A stretch of DNA of 64,000 bases from Lasiosphaeris hirsuta. Taxonomy: Eukaryota > Ascomycota > Sordariomycetes > Sordariales > Lasiosphaeriaceae. The stretch is taken from positions 434,001-498,000 of the forward strand of contig JAUKUA010000010.1 of the NCBI GenBank assembly GCA_030549175.1. Direction: 5' to 3'. The notes below the pieces were generated by a model. The model ran no database searches, was not told the DNA's origin, and saw nothing but the letters and a program-made list of their open reading frames with translations. This document shows, in pieces, positions 9,555 through 21,119 of this stretch (its first letter is position 1; each line of letters begins with the position of its first letter). A program made the translations under genes and the position numbers.

Positions 9555-11082
9555 GGCGAGAGTACAGATACGGTCAGTCGTCGTATATCACCGAGAAACA
9601 CGAGAAGCGAATCCATACCCACTAGGCCTATTTGGTTAGTAACATGCGGCGGCTCGCTGACCCGACCGTTCTAGTTGTGCTGCCTTGCTATGGAGTGGCA
9701 GGCCTCTGTTGTAGTCTCTAACGGTAGCGGTGATCACCGAAAACCGCACCTGGTTTACATTGTCCCCCAGAAATCCCCCAGGCTACCTAGCCTAGCACTA
9801 GGTTAGCTACTAAATACAGCCATTTAACGAGCATCAAGGGTCTCCAAACACAACCATCACACTCTTCGTCTCCCAACGTATATCCACCAGCAGAGGTATC
9901 TCCCGAAAATGCATCTCTCATCTCTAGCAACACGACAAGTGACAAATGTTAAGCGTTTCTAAGCGGAGGTAGAGATAGATCATTGTCGATGCAGTTTTGG
10001 GCGGTGGCTATTGCGGAAGTTCGAATGTCCTAGCTCTAGCCCCTAACTCCTATACGGGGATCATTTTTGGGCTCTTTGGCAAATTGCACCTTTTAGCAAG
10101 GCTGTGCTGTGTGCCGTGGCTTTGATGAGTAGGTATTGACCGAAGCTAGGCCGGGGTTGATCCGGCTTGGTCAAAGGTGATGCGGGATTACATGACTATG
10201 TTGGAAGGGGTGAGCCTTCCAGAAGGTGGTAGCCGCCTCCTGATTGGTAGATAGCTTAGCGTGGTTCTGGTGTGGCCTACCCACCAAAGAGGGCCAGAGA
10301 TTTTCTCTGGGCCAGAACCATCTATCATCGAATCCATCCCTTTTTTGTGTGTTCCCCAACAGATTATGAGCATGGGTGATCGTTGAGTTTGGGGTGGTAT
10401 AACATGCCAACTTGGATATCAGCGCGGCACCGTCCTCACAAACTTCGTCCGGTTTGTTCAACCATCTACTCCTGAGGTCCTTGTTAAAGAGAGAGCCTGG
10501 CATTCGCCAATTTCCCCAAGTAGAGAAACTCTGTCATCCCATACACCTCCTGAGCGGTCTAGACGGTGGGGTTGCGGAGGAAGCATCAGTAAGGACAATC
10601 AGCATGCACAATCAGCAATTAGGCGATCTGCCTGAATCCCCCTCGTCCGTTGTTCTGACAGTGCATTCCAAAAAGCGCATATATCACAATACCGTGGGAA
10701 ACAAGAGCCAGTAGGGCAATTTCAAGGCTTGTCTTCAGTTTTGTTAGGACAAAGTCGGTAGGTCATATGCGGAGTTTTCTTGTCTAGATTGCAGTTGGAT
10801 CTTCCGCATGGTCACATCGCAAAGTAACGTATGGCAGATATCTTCAAGACTATCAACGAAATGTTCATCAAATCGCGCAGAGACTATGAAGCACTGTTAG
10901 AAGCCCAAATGATTGAAGGAAATCCGGTCCAGCAACCTCTTCCGCCGAGGCCTCGGTAATGTTCTACAGGCCATATGAAGTGCCCCCCCCCCCAAGCCAG
11001 CCTCCCAGGAAGCCACACACAATTTCCCAAGCCTGACCCAATGGACAGCCCTGGGAACGTACCGCGGTAGAATATGAATAGC
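9555..11082. other. no gene recognised
   Basis: Overlapping open frames occur on both strands near 10171-10714, but they shadow one another and show no domain. A 42-codon frame at 10831-10959 (starting MADIFKTINEMF) has ordinary composition and could be a leftover terminal exon. A run of 11 C lies near 10983. Nothing else is supported. Confidence 0.5.
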
Positions 11083-12951
11083 TAAGTTAGGTGGGGGGGT
11101 AACGGAACGGCACTGCTCTAGAACATTCTGTAAAAGTAGGGGCCACAACCAACCCTCAATATTAAAAGCTCATAACTCAACCAATTCTTTTCCAATTTTC
11201 TTTATCTTTTCATCATTCCTTTCCTCTTTCAATGGAGATTCAATATACCGAAGAAGACCTCCGTAAGGCTTGCGAAGAAGCCGTCAGAACGTGTCGACTA
11301 CGCAAGGTCACGCGTAAGTGGAACATTCTACCTTCCACCCTTTACAACCGTCTCCATGGCTTACTACCTCGAAAGGTTACTCATCAAGACGAACAAAGGC
11401 TTACGTAGGCCCAGAAGGAACGTTTGGCTAACTAGGTTCTTCTTCAACAAGCCTTAGGAGTTTCCCCTATACATACACAGATCAGAGAGCTTATACGCCA
11501 TATCCTAACTAAAAGGGAAGACCCTCGATGACTTGGAAGGGGGTAGTACCACGCCTTTATCAACCGTAATCTAGTTTTAAAGACCCAGAGAGCCAAAAGG
11601 GTCGATTCTACTTATATCAACAATGCCACGGAGTCAACAATTCGGCCTTGGTTCAACCACTTCTAGATACTAACTATCAAAGTGATTAAGCTAAAAAATC
11701 ACTAAAATAAGAACGAGTCTGGTATTATAAAAGGTAAGGGGACTAATAACTTTGTTATTAGAAGCTATACCTTTAAGACACTTCAGAAGAAATAGTCTAG
11801 AATCTATACGTAGACTACTTTTATAAAATATATCTCGGCGACCGGCCGTTATCTTTCTCCCTTGGTTATTTTTAAGAAGAAAAGTATGTAATAACAGTAA
11901 TTTCTTTTAGATATGAAGTTATTTAAGGACTAATACTTTATAATAACTAAAAATAGATAGACTACCGACGAGACAAGCTTTAAATAGCTAAAATATGTAT
12001 TTATATCCTTAACTAAACCGGCTAACCTTTCTAAGAAACGACTTCTTATTATTAATAGCTACGGTAACTATATAACCATTGATTATATATAAGAGATATT
12101 TATAAATAATATCTATATTATTTATTTACCTTCTTATACTTCTTACGTCTTCTAATCTTTAGATTTAGTTATATTTAACCTTTTAAAGCGTACTTATTAT
12201 AAACGGTTCGAAGATCTTCTTACTAATATCTTTAATAACTTATCTGTTGTTAAAAAACGTATCTTTTTAAAATATTACTAGATTTCACGTATAAAAATAA
12301 TTACTTAGAGTAATATTAAGTTTAGATAGCTAATATCTAACCTCTAGCCCTTAAATGTAAGAAAGTCCTTGATAAGTTTACTCCTCTTTAAAAATTCTAA
12401 CGTTCCATATACTTCTGGGGCTATATAAGTTACTCTAGAAGTCCATACACTCCGTATACTAATTCTAAAGGATTATAGAGATGATCAGGTATAATAGAGG
12501 ACTCTTAGAAAGGTATACAATTACGTAGCGTAGACAAGAAAGTTTACACGTATTATCAAGGTAATACCAAGGGACAGACTCTTCCTTAGGAAGGTTAGTA
12601 AGGCTTTGGATAAACAGGCCTTTGAACTGGCTATCAGCAAACGAAAGATCGAGAGTCTAGAGTACTGTCTTAAAGAGATGAGGGCCCGGAAGAGGAAGAA
12701 GGTCGAGGAAGATCTAAATACGACTTTTGCAAATATCTAGACTATTCGTAAGGCTTAGAGAGTTGTGGGACGTCCTACAGAGGAGCCGGAAGATACGGAA
12801 GAAGTAGAAGATTCAGGGGATATCGAAGATTGTATTGAAGTTTTGTAGAATAGAAGGATTTGCCGTCTTTTGTTTGGGGTGTTGGTTGTGGCCCCGGCTT
12901 ATACAGAATGTTCTAGATCGGTGCCGTTCAGCTACCCCCCTACCTAACTTA
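11083..12951 (+). mobile_element. Fot1/pogo-like DNA transposon (Tc1/mariner superfamily), RIP-damaged
   Basis: The ends form imperfect terminal inverted repeats of about 70 bp. The left end starts AGTTAGGTGGGGGGGTAAC and runs to GGGGCCACAACCAAC. The right end is its reverse complement with scattered mismatches, ending CCTAACT. TA dinucleotides flank both ends (11083-11084, 12950-12951), as expected for TA target-site duplication. At about 1.87 kb the element has the usual Fot1/Pot2 size. The middle (about 11690-12540) is strongly A+T-rich, while both ends keep normal composition. Confidence 0.85.
11232..12846 (+). pseudogene. pogo/Fot1-type DDE transposase, inactivated by RIP
   Basis: It starts at ATG 11232 with a readable DNA-binding N-terminus containing CRLRKVTRKWNILPSTLYNR, a psq-type helix-turn-helix. 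The frame continues through many TAA/TAG stops. The catalytic part is barely readable because the AT-rich core is heavily mutated. The C-terminal tail reappears in clean sequence as AFELAISKRKIESLEYCLKEM followed by an acidic end and TAG at about 12846. The combination of readable ends and a mutated core is typical of RIP on a once-active copy. It cannot make active transposase. Confidence 0.75.
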
Positions 12952-14037
12952 CAACTCAAACCCGACCAACTATTATCGGCTCTTCTATCCTCAAATCACG
13001 GCGCGAGAAGGACAGTAGTTGACCAGCGAGATATCATCTCGCTGGTAATGAGCACGCCGGACTTTTTGGTGCTGGGTAACCATCCAACCTCAAGTCTGGG
13101 CTAAAGACGCCAGAGAGACCCGACCCCTTGGTCTTACCCTTTTCGGCCCAGTTCCAACTCGACCACTCCGCCCTTCCAAACCCTTGTAGGCTTCGAGAAA
13201 GCTCAGAATCGCCTTCCTCAACGGGGTCAAAGGAGACTCACCAATACCAGCATGGAGGCGGTAACGAGAGACTTTGCGACACAAGTGTCGCTTCGTTGAT
13301 CGAGTTCGGTCAATCCCAAGCAGATAGTTGCGATATGGATCAAGGTGAAGAAGTCTCAGCAGACTCGGAAGGGAAGAGAGTAGCTTGTCTCCCTGAGCAT
13401 GCTCAAAAGCCGTTCTAAACACAAGTTGGAAGAGATTACCACTACATATCAACAAAGGGCAAACCCCGGGTTCAGTAAGCAGCCGGTTCGGTAGGTATGT
13501 ATCCAGTCTCAAATTTAATCCTCTCCCGCAGGGAAGAAATTGAAGTGATTCCTCTATCATGTTCTTCGGCTTTGGCGGCTACAATATGATTTATGCCTGG
13601 GAGCACTTTTAATCCTTCCACTTCTCTACTTATAAATATACCAAATATTCCCGCCCATCCTACCCATTAGAGAGCTCACCGAGCTGGACCTGGAAGCTGT
13701 GCGCAGCTGTGTCGTCTTGCAGAATGTGGACCATGCCGGAGACGGCCCGCGCGCACAGCTTGAACCTCTACGCAGTGGCAACTGCGGTTTGGCATGGCGA
13801 GGTTGGTAGGCGCGTAGCGTCGAGTTCTGCATGAGGCGGTTCTACTGCGTATGGATTTAGTGGTTTCTTATACTAGGGTAGTGGGGGTCCGTCATCGTAT
13901 GTGGTAACCGTGTTGTGGGGTTGGAGTTCGACCCTTTATCGCTTACATAAGCCACTAGACTCCCTCTCGACACCTTGATAGCCTTAGACTCGGGCGTAAA
14001 CAACACATGGATAAGTTCGAAGCTATCGATATTAGCC
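12952..14037. other. no gene recognised between two transposons
   Basis: Opposed open frames (minus 13560-13090, plus 13128-13418) overlap fully and neither shows a known domain. A short phrase reading TELDLEAVRSCVVLQNVDHA near 13675-13740 has coding-like composition but no start or end. Confidence 0.4.
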
Positions 14038-14790
14038 TAGAGTTGTTTAGTAAACCACGACCCAGTCATCTAACCCTCACCCTCTAACACATCGTGCATT
14101 CGCACTACCATCGAGTCCGTCATTTTATCTATCCCCGGTTGTTGAATTCGCTTCCAACCGCGAAAATAAGGTCTTTCAAGCCAGGGCCAGTAATACTGGC
14201 ATTGGAACGGATATACTACTTTGTATTCTGCCAGTAATTCTTAATTGGGGAAAGGTCTGGAGAGCCAGGAGTGTTGAAATAGTACTTCAAATGATGCTCT
14301 TCTTTCCAGATCTTCACAATGTTAGAATTCTACCCTATTCCATATCCTAAATCACCATCCTCCTCCAGAATACACTGTTGGTCGTCATTGAGCCAAGGAC
14401 CAACTACCTTTTCTAAGATCTCATCTTTATACGTTTGAAGGCTTATCTTTCCGTTTATATTTATTGGTACTTAGTAGATGTACAGTTCTGATTTAAAACC
14501 CTAGCCCACAGTGGCCTAAATGTAGTATTGTTTTACCGGTGTCGATTTCTCTTTCTTCGGTTGATGATAGATATAATCGGGTAGTATCTTTTGTCCGGTT
14601 TCTGGATGATTTGGATCTTTCCCTTGTGACAGATGGTAAAATGGTATTTATTATATTATCGTTATTATATTATCGAATATTTTACAAATCCTCTTTCTTC
14701 GGACGGTAGATTAACGTCTTTTTAATATCTTTTACTTTTCGTTTAACGTTAGAAGGGGAAACCTAACCTTTTATATGTTATATACTTTGT
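14038..14790 (-). mobile_element. Tc1/mariner-type transposase relic (DDE domain, RIP-mutated)
   Basis: On the minus strand the translation reads TYKDEILEKVVGPW, then ILEEDGD.GYG, then a WKEEHHLKYYFN.PGSPDLSPI stretch. It ends in DKMTDSMVVRMHDVLEGEG. The second D of the catalytic triad lies in EEDGD, and the PDLSPI motif precedes the third acidic residue position. These are diagnostic of the DDE_3 mariner-like family common in fungi. Several TAG/TAA stops interrupt it. The N-terminal DNA-binding part is not recognisable beyond about 14750. No inverted repeats were found. Confidence 0.65.
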
Positions 14791-15040
14791 GACGACCCAC
14801 GGGCTTAGACCACGGGCTTTCACTAGCCACAATGGTCCGGGCCACGGGCATTCACTGACCACTGTGGCCCGGGCTACGCTAGCACATGAATACTTATTTC
14901 CTCGGCCCACGCCTTCGTCAAACCTCCTCCTCTTTTCTTCTTCTCCTTAGCTTTAGATCTTCTCATACAGGCATGATCGTTGCAGCTTTGACTCCCTAAT
15001 CGTGCTCCCGCCTGGCATACTTCCTTTAATGAAGTATATC
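14788..15040 (+). repeat. possible gypsy-type LTR fragment
   Basis: The stretch starts with TGTGACGACCCACGGGC and is rich in repeated CACGGGC and GGCCCGGGC blocks, a composition seen in some fungal Ty3/gypsy LTRs. It abuts the mariner relic. No second copy or confirmed CA end was found, so this is tentative. Confidence 0.25.
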
Positions 15041-17518
15041 TATTACTTATTTAATAGTTAAGAACTAGTCATAACGTCAGCCTCGTTAGTAAGTACTTTC
15101 TAACTTAGTCGACAGGCTTGGAATTTATATTTTAAAAGGACTTTCTTTATTCTTTGTGGGTTAACTAAGGAAATAATAGGTAACCGGTCCCGTGTCTTAA
15201 GAACTAGATACCTTTGACTGAGGTTACTTGGGATTTATATCTTTACATTTTTTTAGACATGGAATTACTAGAATGAATCAGCTTTAAAGTATGGAATATA
15301 ATGGTTATTAAGGTACGTCTTTATACCTAGAAGGTAGGTCTTGACTAGAGTAGGGTAATGTGGTGGTATTGTAGTTAATAGTGGCTTTCTTTCTATTATT
15401 TAGAGGCTAGGGGAGGTTATAATAGCCTCTGGAATAGTAGTCTGAATGGTGTGTTAAGGAAATGATAGTGGCTGTTAGTTAGGAGCCACTCAGGCCATTG
15501 CGTGCACGGGCCGCCGTCCACTGTGTTTGGTTTCTTTTGACACCAGCTTGCCAAGGTTCAGGAGGGCTTGTGACACGGGCCAGTCACCGAGACTGGGGTG
15601 TGGCAACCACAAGGTGTGCCACCTTCGATGAGTCGGACTGTAGAGCTATGATCTCACACTTCAACCGTACTGTGGATTACCCCGGCAGTGGTGTTGGTCT
15701 GATGCAGAGCTTTCATGCGGAGGTGAGGGAGATGATCTTCGCAACCCAAAGTGGTAAATGGCAAGGGAGGTGGATTGATGCAGGGAGATGGAACGACGTC
15801 ACAGAGGGTAACAGACGATGTTTCGCAGGTGCAAGTCAGGAGAGAGCAGAAGGGTTCACAAGGTTGATCACCCCTCAGCTTCACTGAAGTTCAGCTGATA
15901 ATCTTTCTAGGCTGTTTCCAAAAAGACTGGGGAGCTTCTTCCTTTCTTTCGAGGATCCGTCGCAGGGCCCTCGTCTCTTTTATGGAGGCTATGTACAATA
16001 TACAAGGATACCGAGATACATGAAGAACCTTCCTTAACCGTCCGTTGGCCCGGGGCCTTAGCCGCCCGTCTCTCGCGCCCTACAAATCAGGGTTCGAGCC
16101 AAGTGTTGCTGACCTTCCTCCCAGCGGTCCTCGGCCGGTATCAGTACTTACTCCGATGGTGTGGTGTTCACAACCACGAAGGTTCCTTCACGTCCTTGGT
16201 ACTTACGTCGAATAACAACGTTTCCCTTCGTGACTCATGGGGGCCCTGTTGGGTCTGGCTGCAGCCATCTGTCACCACTGAAGCTAGACTCCGGAGAACG
16301 TCGGGGTTCAGGCTTTCCACTGGAACCGCTGCGATAGCTAAGAGGCCTGTTATTGAAAGACTGCTGAAACACCATGTGGGTCTTCTGGCTGGCTAATGCA
16401 GCCCTCGACCACGATGCTGAGGATGTGTGGCCGTCCATGACAAATCTGAAGTCTGGTGACGTTGCCTAGCGCAAGCCAGGCCCACTGGGTGAGCCGGCTT
16501 GGCCTGTGAGTGGTATCTGGGATCCCGGCCAGGGCCGAGGACTCGTTGACCTGTGTGTGTGGGCTTGGCTCCACTCCTTCGGGTCTCAGGAACCTGTCAG
16601 TGTGGATCCAGTGGCCTTGGTTATGTGTTTTGTGTCCCACAGGTTGAGCCACGATGTGGCCACCATTGTGGCCATCACTATGGGCCCAGGTCAAGGAGGT
16701 GATTCACCCTGTTGACCTTAGGTGAGCCCAGCAGTGTGACAGGGCTCAAGGGCTCAATTTTTGCTCTTCGCACTAGCCGCTTTTGTACGTAACCTTCATT
16801 TCGCTGCCTCGCGTGCTTCTTTAAAAGGGGGGTCGCGCCGTGCTATTCTTTTTAGACCTTTAGTCAGTCAAGCACTCTTTTCGCTGTGAAGAACCTACAA
16901 AATCACGTGACCCTCCACGTGACCCCTTTGATCGAAGATACGGTAAGAAAGTTAGTAATTCAGTAAGTCAGCAAGTTAGTAAATCAGGAATTTAACAAGT
17001 CAGAAAATTCAGCAATTCAGTTACTCAGTAATTTAGCGGTTTAGTTCACAAGTCAGTATTTCCAGTGGTCAGGAGTGGAGATTTTAAGTTGTGTGACTTG
17101 GTTTGTGGTACGCGTTTGCGCCAGATCAATAGTAATTCCCGACGGTCACGAGCCGTTATGAAGGCTAGGGGCTGTGTATGTTCAAATATTGAGGCTCTGA
17201 GAGAAGTCAATTCATTCGATATCATCGGAGTTCCAGCCAGATCAGCTTGTAAACAAATATTGCTAAATGTATGCACGTGGTTAACGGGGGCTAGGATTTT
17301 GCGGGGTGGCCGGCACCTTTTGACCCCGCACTCTAGATCAGGCGCTTAATCCGTACGCACAGGCCCTATCTCGCAGCATAAGTTCGAGAGCAACCCCGCG
17401 CAGCTAAACTCGTCTTGAGAGAGCTACTCATTAATCAGCCGCCTACCGTACCAACCTCCGTAGGCAACGCTACTAAGTCCTGACTACTTTCGAGTTCTTC
17501 ACTTAGTCTGGGTCTGTC
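15041..17518. other. no gene recognised; RIP-like stretch then GC-richer sequence
   Basis: 15041-15480 is A+T-rich with the TpA excess seen in the RIP-hit elements, probably a transposon remnant. 15490-16740 is GC-richer with overlapping open frames on both strands and no domain. 16945-17050 is a low-complexity run of degenerate 7-8 bp units (variants of AGTAAGTC / AATTCAGT). The rest is featureless up to the ATG of the HET pseudogene. Confidence 0.45.
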
Positions 17519-18970
17519 ATGGTCTTATGTGCTGTATGCAGAGCCATAGACTTTGGTTCGCTTCTCGATGCCTGCCTTGAGCAATATCAAAACAGACGGG
17601 AGGCATATTTTAGTGATAGAGACAGCACCTTACCCCCGCCCGACATTGCATCCTGGATTAAGCAACACGGAGATATTTTCGAGCTCGAAAAATGTTTTCA
17701 ATGGTGCGATCTTTGTAGAGTCATATTTCAAGCCTTTGAGCGAGAAATGGTCGTCGAGAAAGAGGACGCAAGGGGTTTACCGATCGTCTTTCGCCCAGCA
17801 AGAAACAAGATCGAAGTGTGTTACAAGTCGGAGGAAGGACTGATTAACCTATGCAGGCTTGATGCGTACATGGAAGATGATGATGGCTAGTAGATTTGTC
17901 TTTTACGAAATCTTTGAACGAAGGCTAATCTTATCTATAGCCATTGCCTGCTACGGAATCAATACATTCCCAGAAGACGTTTCGCCACCAATTCTAAAGA
18001 AACTCGACAAAGATCCTGGCTCTAAAAAATTTCTCGATATTACCTCCGGCTTCTTGAGAAGCTGCCAAGAGAACCATGGCTCTTGCAACCGTTCGCTTGA
18101 GTCTTGGAACCCACTAAAACGGTTGATCAATGTCGGCACTCAAACTCGCAGCCCGTTTCTGGTGGACATATTCCCTGCGTTGCGGAAGGTCGAATGGGTA
18201 TCTTTAAGTTATTGCTGGGGAGAAGAACCTTCGATGAAGCTCACCGAGAATACGATCAGCATCTTAAGGCATGGCATTGCCTTGAGCAGACTCGATCCTA
18301 CCATTCGAGACGTAATATTCATTACAAGAGCCTTTGGAATTCCGTATATTTGGATTGATGCATTGTGCATTGTTCAAGACCTGAACGGTGCAGAGTGGAA
18401 CGAAGAGGCTTCTAGAATGCACGAGATTTATGGGGGGAGACGGTCACCCTTGTCATCGCCAGTTCGAGCGGTGTTATGAGTGGTTTCTTGAAAGAGCGCC
18501 AACTAAAATACATTCCCGTGTCATCTGGGATTCCTGGGATGGAAGATGCCGATACCGAGTCTCCAGCGGAAATTTACCTCTCTCCAGAATGGGACAAGAA
18601 TGGAGACTCCACCCAGGGGCCCTGGAGCAGCCGAGGATGGACGATGCAAGAGGATCTACTTTCCAGTCGACTGCTCTATTATACTTCCTCTCAAGTCATT
18701 TGGAAATGCAGCGAAGAGGAGAGATTTGAGAGGGGCGTAACGATAAAACTCAAGCACAAGCTAACTCTAGCCTGTCGTTCGTCGGACACCGGCTCAACGT
18801 TCGAATCTGGTTGGCTCTGGTCACTCGACACGTTTATGCAGCTCAAACAGCTCTCAAACTGGTTATCAGTTCAACCGGCCATTTTCTCGCAAGGGGAACC
18901 TTTGGTACCACCTCAGCCTTGTTACATGCGCAGAGAAGGCCACACCGGTCAGGCTCCCTGTCTTTGGTAG
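17519..18970 (+). pseudogene. HET-domain protein, frameshifted and C-terminally truncated
   Basis: It starts at ATG 17519 (MVLCAVCRAIDFG) with an N-terminal zone carrying a CDLC motif. The first frame ends at 17890. A second frame from about 17885 carries the HET core: VSLSYCWGEEP, then RAFGIPYIWIDALCIVQD, then EASRMHEIYGG. At a run of six G (18431-18436) the frame shifts. The continuation TVTLVIASSSGVMSGFL and GPWSSRGWTMQEDLLSSRLL is in the next frame. No intron with good ends reconciles the first junction. After about 18740 the sequence leaves the family pattern and stops at 18970, so the C-terminal third is missing. Decay by indels is the simplest reading, though a one-base error in the G run cannot be excluded. 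Confidence 0.75.
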
Positions 18971-20438
18971 GTAGATATGAATGAGTGAGTAATAGACCAC
19001 AATACCAGAGTTTGTATTCTGCATCTCTTGTTCTTCGGTGAGTGGGCTGAGCCGTAAAGGAGACGTCAACCGATAACACACGTCTCGCCGTACTGTTGCC
19101 CACCTTTTCTAGCCAATTAGATCGCGCGCATCCCCCCGGTGCTTTAGTGCAATGCACAGGCCGTTCCGCGCCCACGGGACAGGTCTGCCAGCTGCCGGAG
19201 CCATGCCGTGCCGTTAAAAAAAGAAAGAAAAAAGAATCCATCGCTGGCAACGCACCACACACCCACATCGCCACATCGCCGTCGCCACTGTACGCAACTA
19301 CTAAGCCCACAACGCAGCCAACGCCGAGGAACAAACGTCAACTAAACTAGCCTGCTTTTATCGTGAGTTTGGACGATTTGAGCGAATCGGCTCTGGTGGG
19401 TGAGTTGGCCAAGGAAATCGAGGGGCGTAGAGGGGCGTAATACTGTGGGAATCTTGACAACGCGACAGCACCACCAATCCTACAGCAATTGCTATGGGAA
19501 TTATAGCATTAGAGTCGCCTCAAGTGATTCTGCGATCAGGTTTTTTCTTCAATTGAGTGTAACTGCTAGGCGTAGTTGAGAGTAAGCAGAGTAATTAGTC
19601 GATATTATGTTGCGACCGAGATGCTAAACCTACCATAAAATGTGCTGTATTTTATTTAGGTGCCCTCTGTGGTGTGTGTATCACCCGGACGGCTGGCAAC
19701 TGCGCTAAATCAATTTTTAAAAAATGGGTGTTAGATGCGGGCGATCTGATTGGCTAGAAATGGTGGGCAACAGTACGGCTGAGACGATCGTGACAGTCCG
19801 GCGAGACGATCGTCACAGTATTGGAAGGGCTCCAAATGGAGCGTTTCGTGCTCGTCGAAAGCCTAGTCCAGCCCGTGTAGTGTAACTTGACTGCATCTTT
19901 CCTCTCTGATGTGCGGGATGATGCAGTAGCGGGATGCACGGCGATTATTTTTGCTCAGCTTTTCGTGTCGGGAGCCAATGGGCATTGCGCTTTGCGGCCC
20001 CTAGGCTTTGGTTTTCAAAATGATGTCATTTCTCGAATTCGTCTGAGCGGTAAATGCAACTGGCCACCTGGATTCGCTGGGTTCCTGCCTAGGAGGACGC
20101 ACCGTGGCGGGGCAGGGCCGGAGCGCACACCCAATCATTAGCGGAAATGATCATAGGAGGGCATGTTTTTGGTTTCAACCCTTTGTGCAACCCAAATAAT
20201 GTCTGAGCCGTAAACCCAGGTGCGCCGGTAACCTCCCGAAATCCTTGGAGAGTGGGGCAGACGCATCGCCAGCATGGCACCTGGATCGGAGGTGCGGAGT
20301 GACAAGGCTGAGGGTACATGCGAGATGCAATGTCCAATCATTTGATGGTGAGCTTTGCAACAGATTTTTATACCACAGGTGCACTGTGCAGTGGAGGCGA
20401 AATGACTGCGATGCCGTCATTCAATCGCAAATCTTTGA
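18971..20438. other. no gene recognised
   Basis: Intergenic. A near-duplicate GAGACGATCGTGACAG / GAGACGATCGTCACAG lies at about 19782-19818, and a purine-rich AAAAAAAGAAAGAAAAAAG stretch near 19216. Scattered short open frames overlap antisense partners and show no domain. Confidence 0.5.
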
Positions 20439-21008
20439 GGCCCCATTTGGTTGACCGGTGGGAGCCCCAGTAAACTACTGCAAGTCGATTGCGTTAACTG
20501 GAACTTTTAGCAGTTTATAAAGGTTCCCCGGTACAGCCTCCAGTAGCTTTAGTTACATAATTCGTGCAGTAGTCATTTTCCTTCTTCTCTGCTTCGCCGT
20601 TTCGTATCTTTTCTTCCCCTCTATTCTTTCTGATGAAAAGCGATTTGAAAATAATCATATAGGATATCCAACACGTGCGATCGATTAAATAACTTTAGGG
20701 CGATTGAACAGACTGATCGCGACTAAATGCAAAAAGATCTACTGTATTATAGTGGGCTGTGCGCTGTAATATAGTGGTTAGTGGGTTTGCCGGAGAAGTG
20801 ACCCCCCAAAAATCTGCTGGTAGAAATGCCGGGATTTCTAACGTTCTGATTGGCTGAATTGCTCTGCATGTCGATAGTTTTCAGCGACAGAAATCTTGCA
20901 GATAAACGGCACTGGCCTACCGGAGGTACCAAACGGGTTTATGCAAGGCGACCGACAACCCCAATTATTACCGTACCGGAGCCTCCTACCGGAGAACCAA
21001 ATGGGGCC
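20439..21008. mobile_element. MITE-like element, 570 bp, Harbinger-type ends
   Basis: The left end GGCCCCATTTGGTT (20439 onward) is repeated exactly in inverted orientation at the right end (to 21008). The match extends imperfectly to about 28 bp (...CCGGTGGGAG / ...CCGGTAGGAG). Both ends are flanked by TGA (20436-20438 and 21009-21011), consistent with a 3-bp target duplication. GGCC...TTTGG ends with a 3-bp duplication resemble PIF/Harbinger-derived MITEs. No transposase is encoded. Subterminal CCGGTAGG-like motifs recur inside the right half. Confidence 0.75.
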
Positions 21009-21119
21009 TGACTGTTTGCTCATGAGAAAAACGGTGCAGTGTTTTTTCTTAAATTTTTTAATTCCTCTATTCGCCGAATCTCCTCCATGCTTCATCCTAA
21101 ACTTGGTTGGATAAAAGGT

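Noticed and set aside
9257..9622. 121-codon minus-strand frame across the end of the HET gene
   Set aside because: Its repetitive TSTPILRLHQYYVY text is only the 17-bp tandem repeat read antisense.
13090..13560. 156-codon minus-strand frame
   Set aside because: Fully overlapped by a plus-strand frame; no domain, splice support or coding-like motif.
16080..16110. GGTTCGAGCC, like a tRNA T-loop
   Set aside because: No acceptor stem, D-arm or anticodon arm could be folded around it.
15498..16715. Open frames on both strands (15498-15887, 16103-16396, 16694-16350, 16506-16715)
   Set aside because: They shadow each other, have no known domain and follow a RIP-hit relic; probably transposon-derived non-coding sequence.
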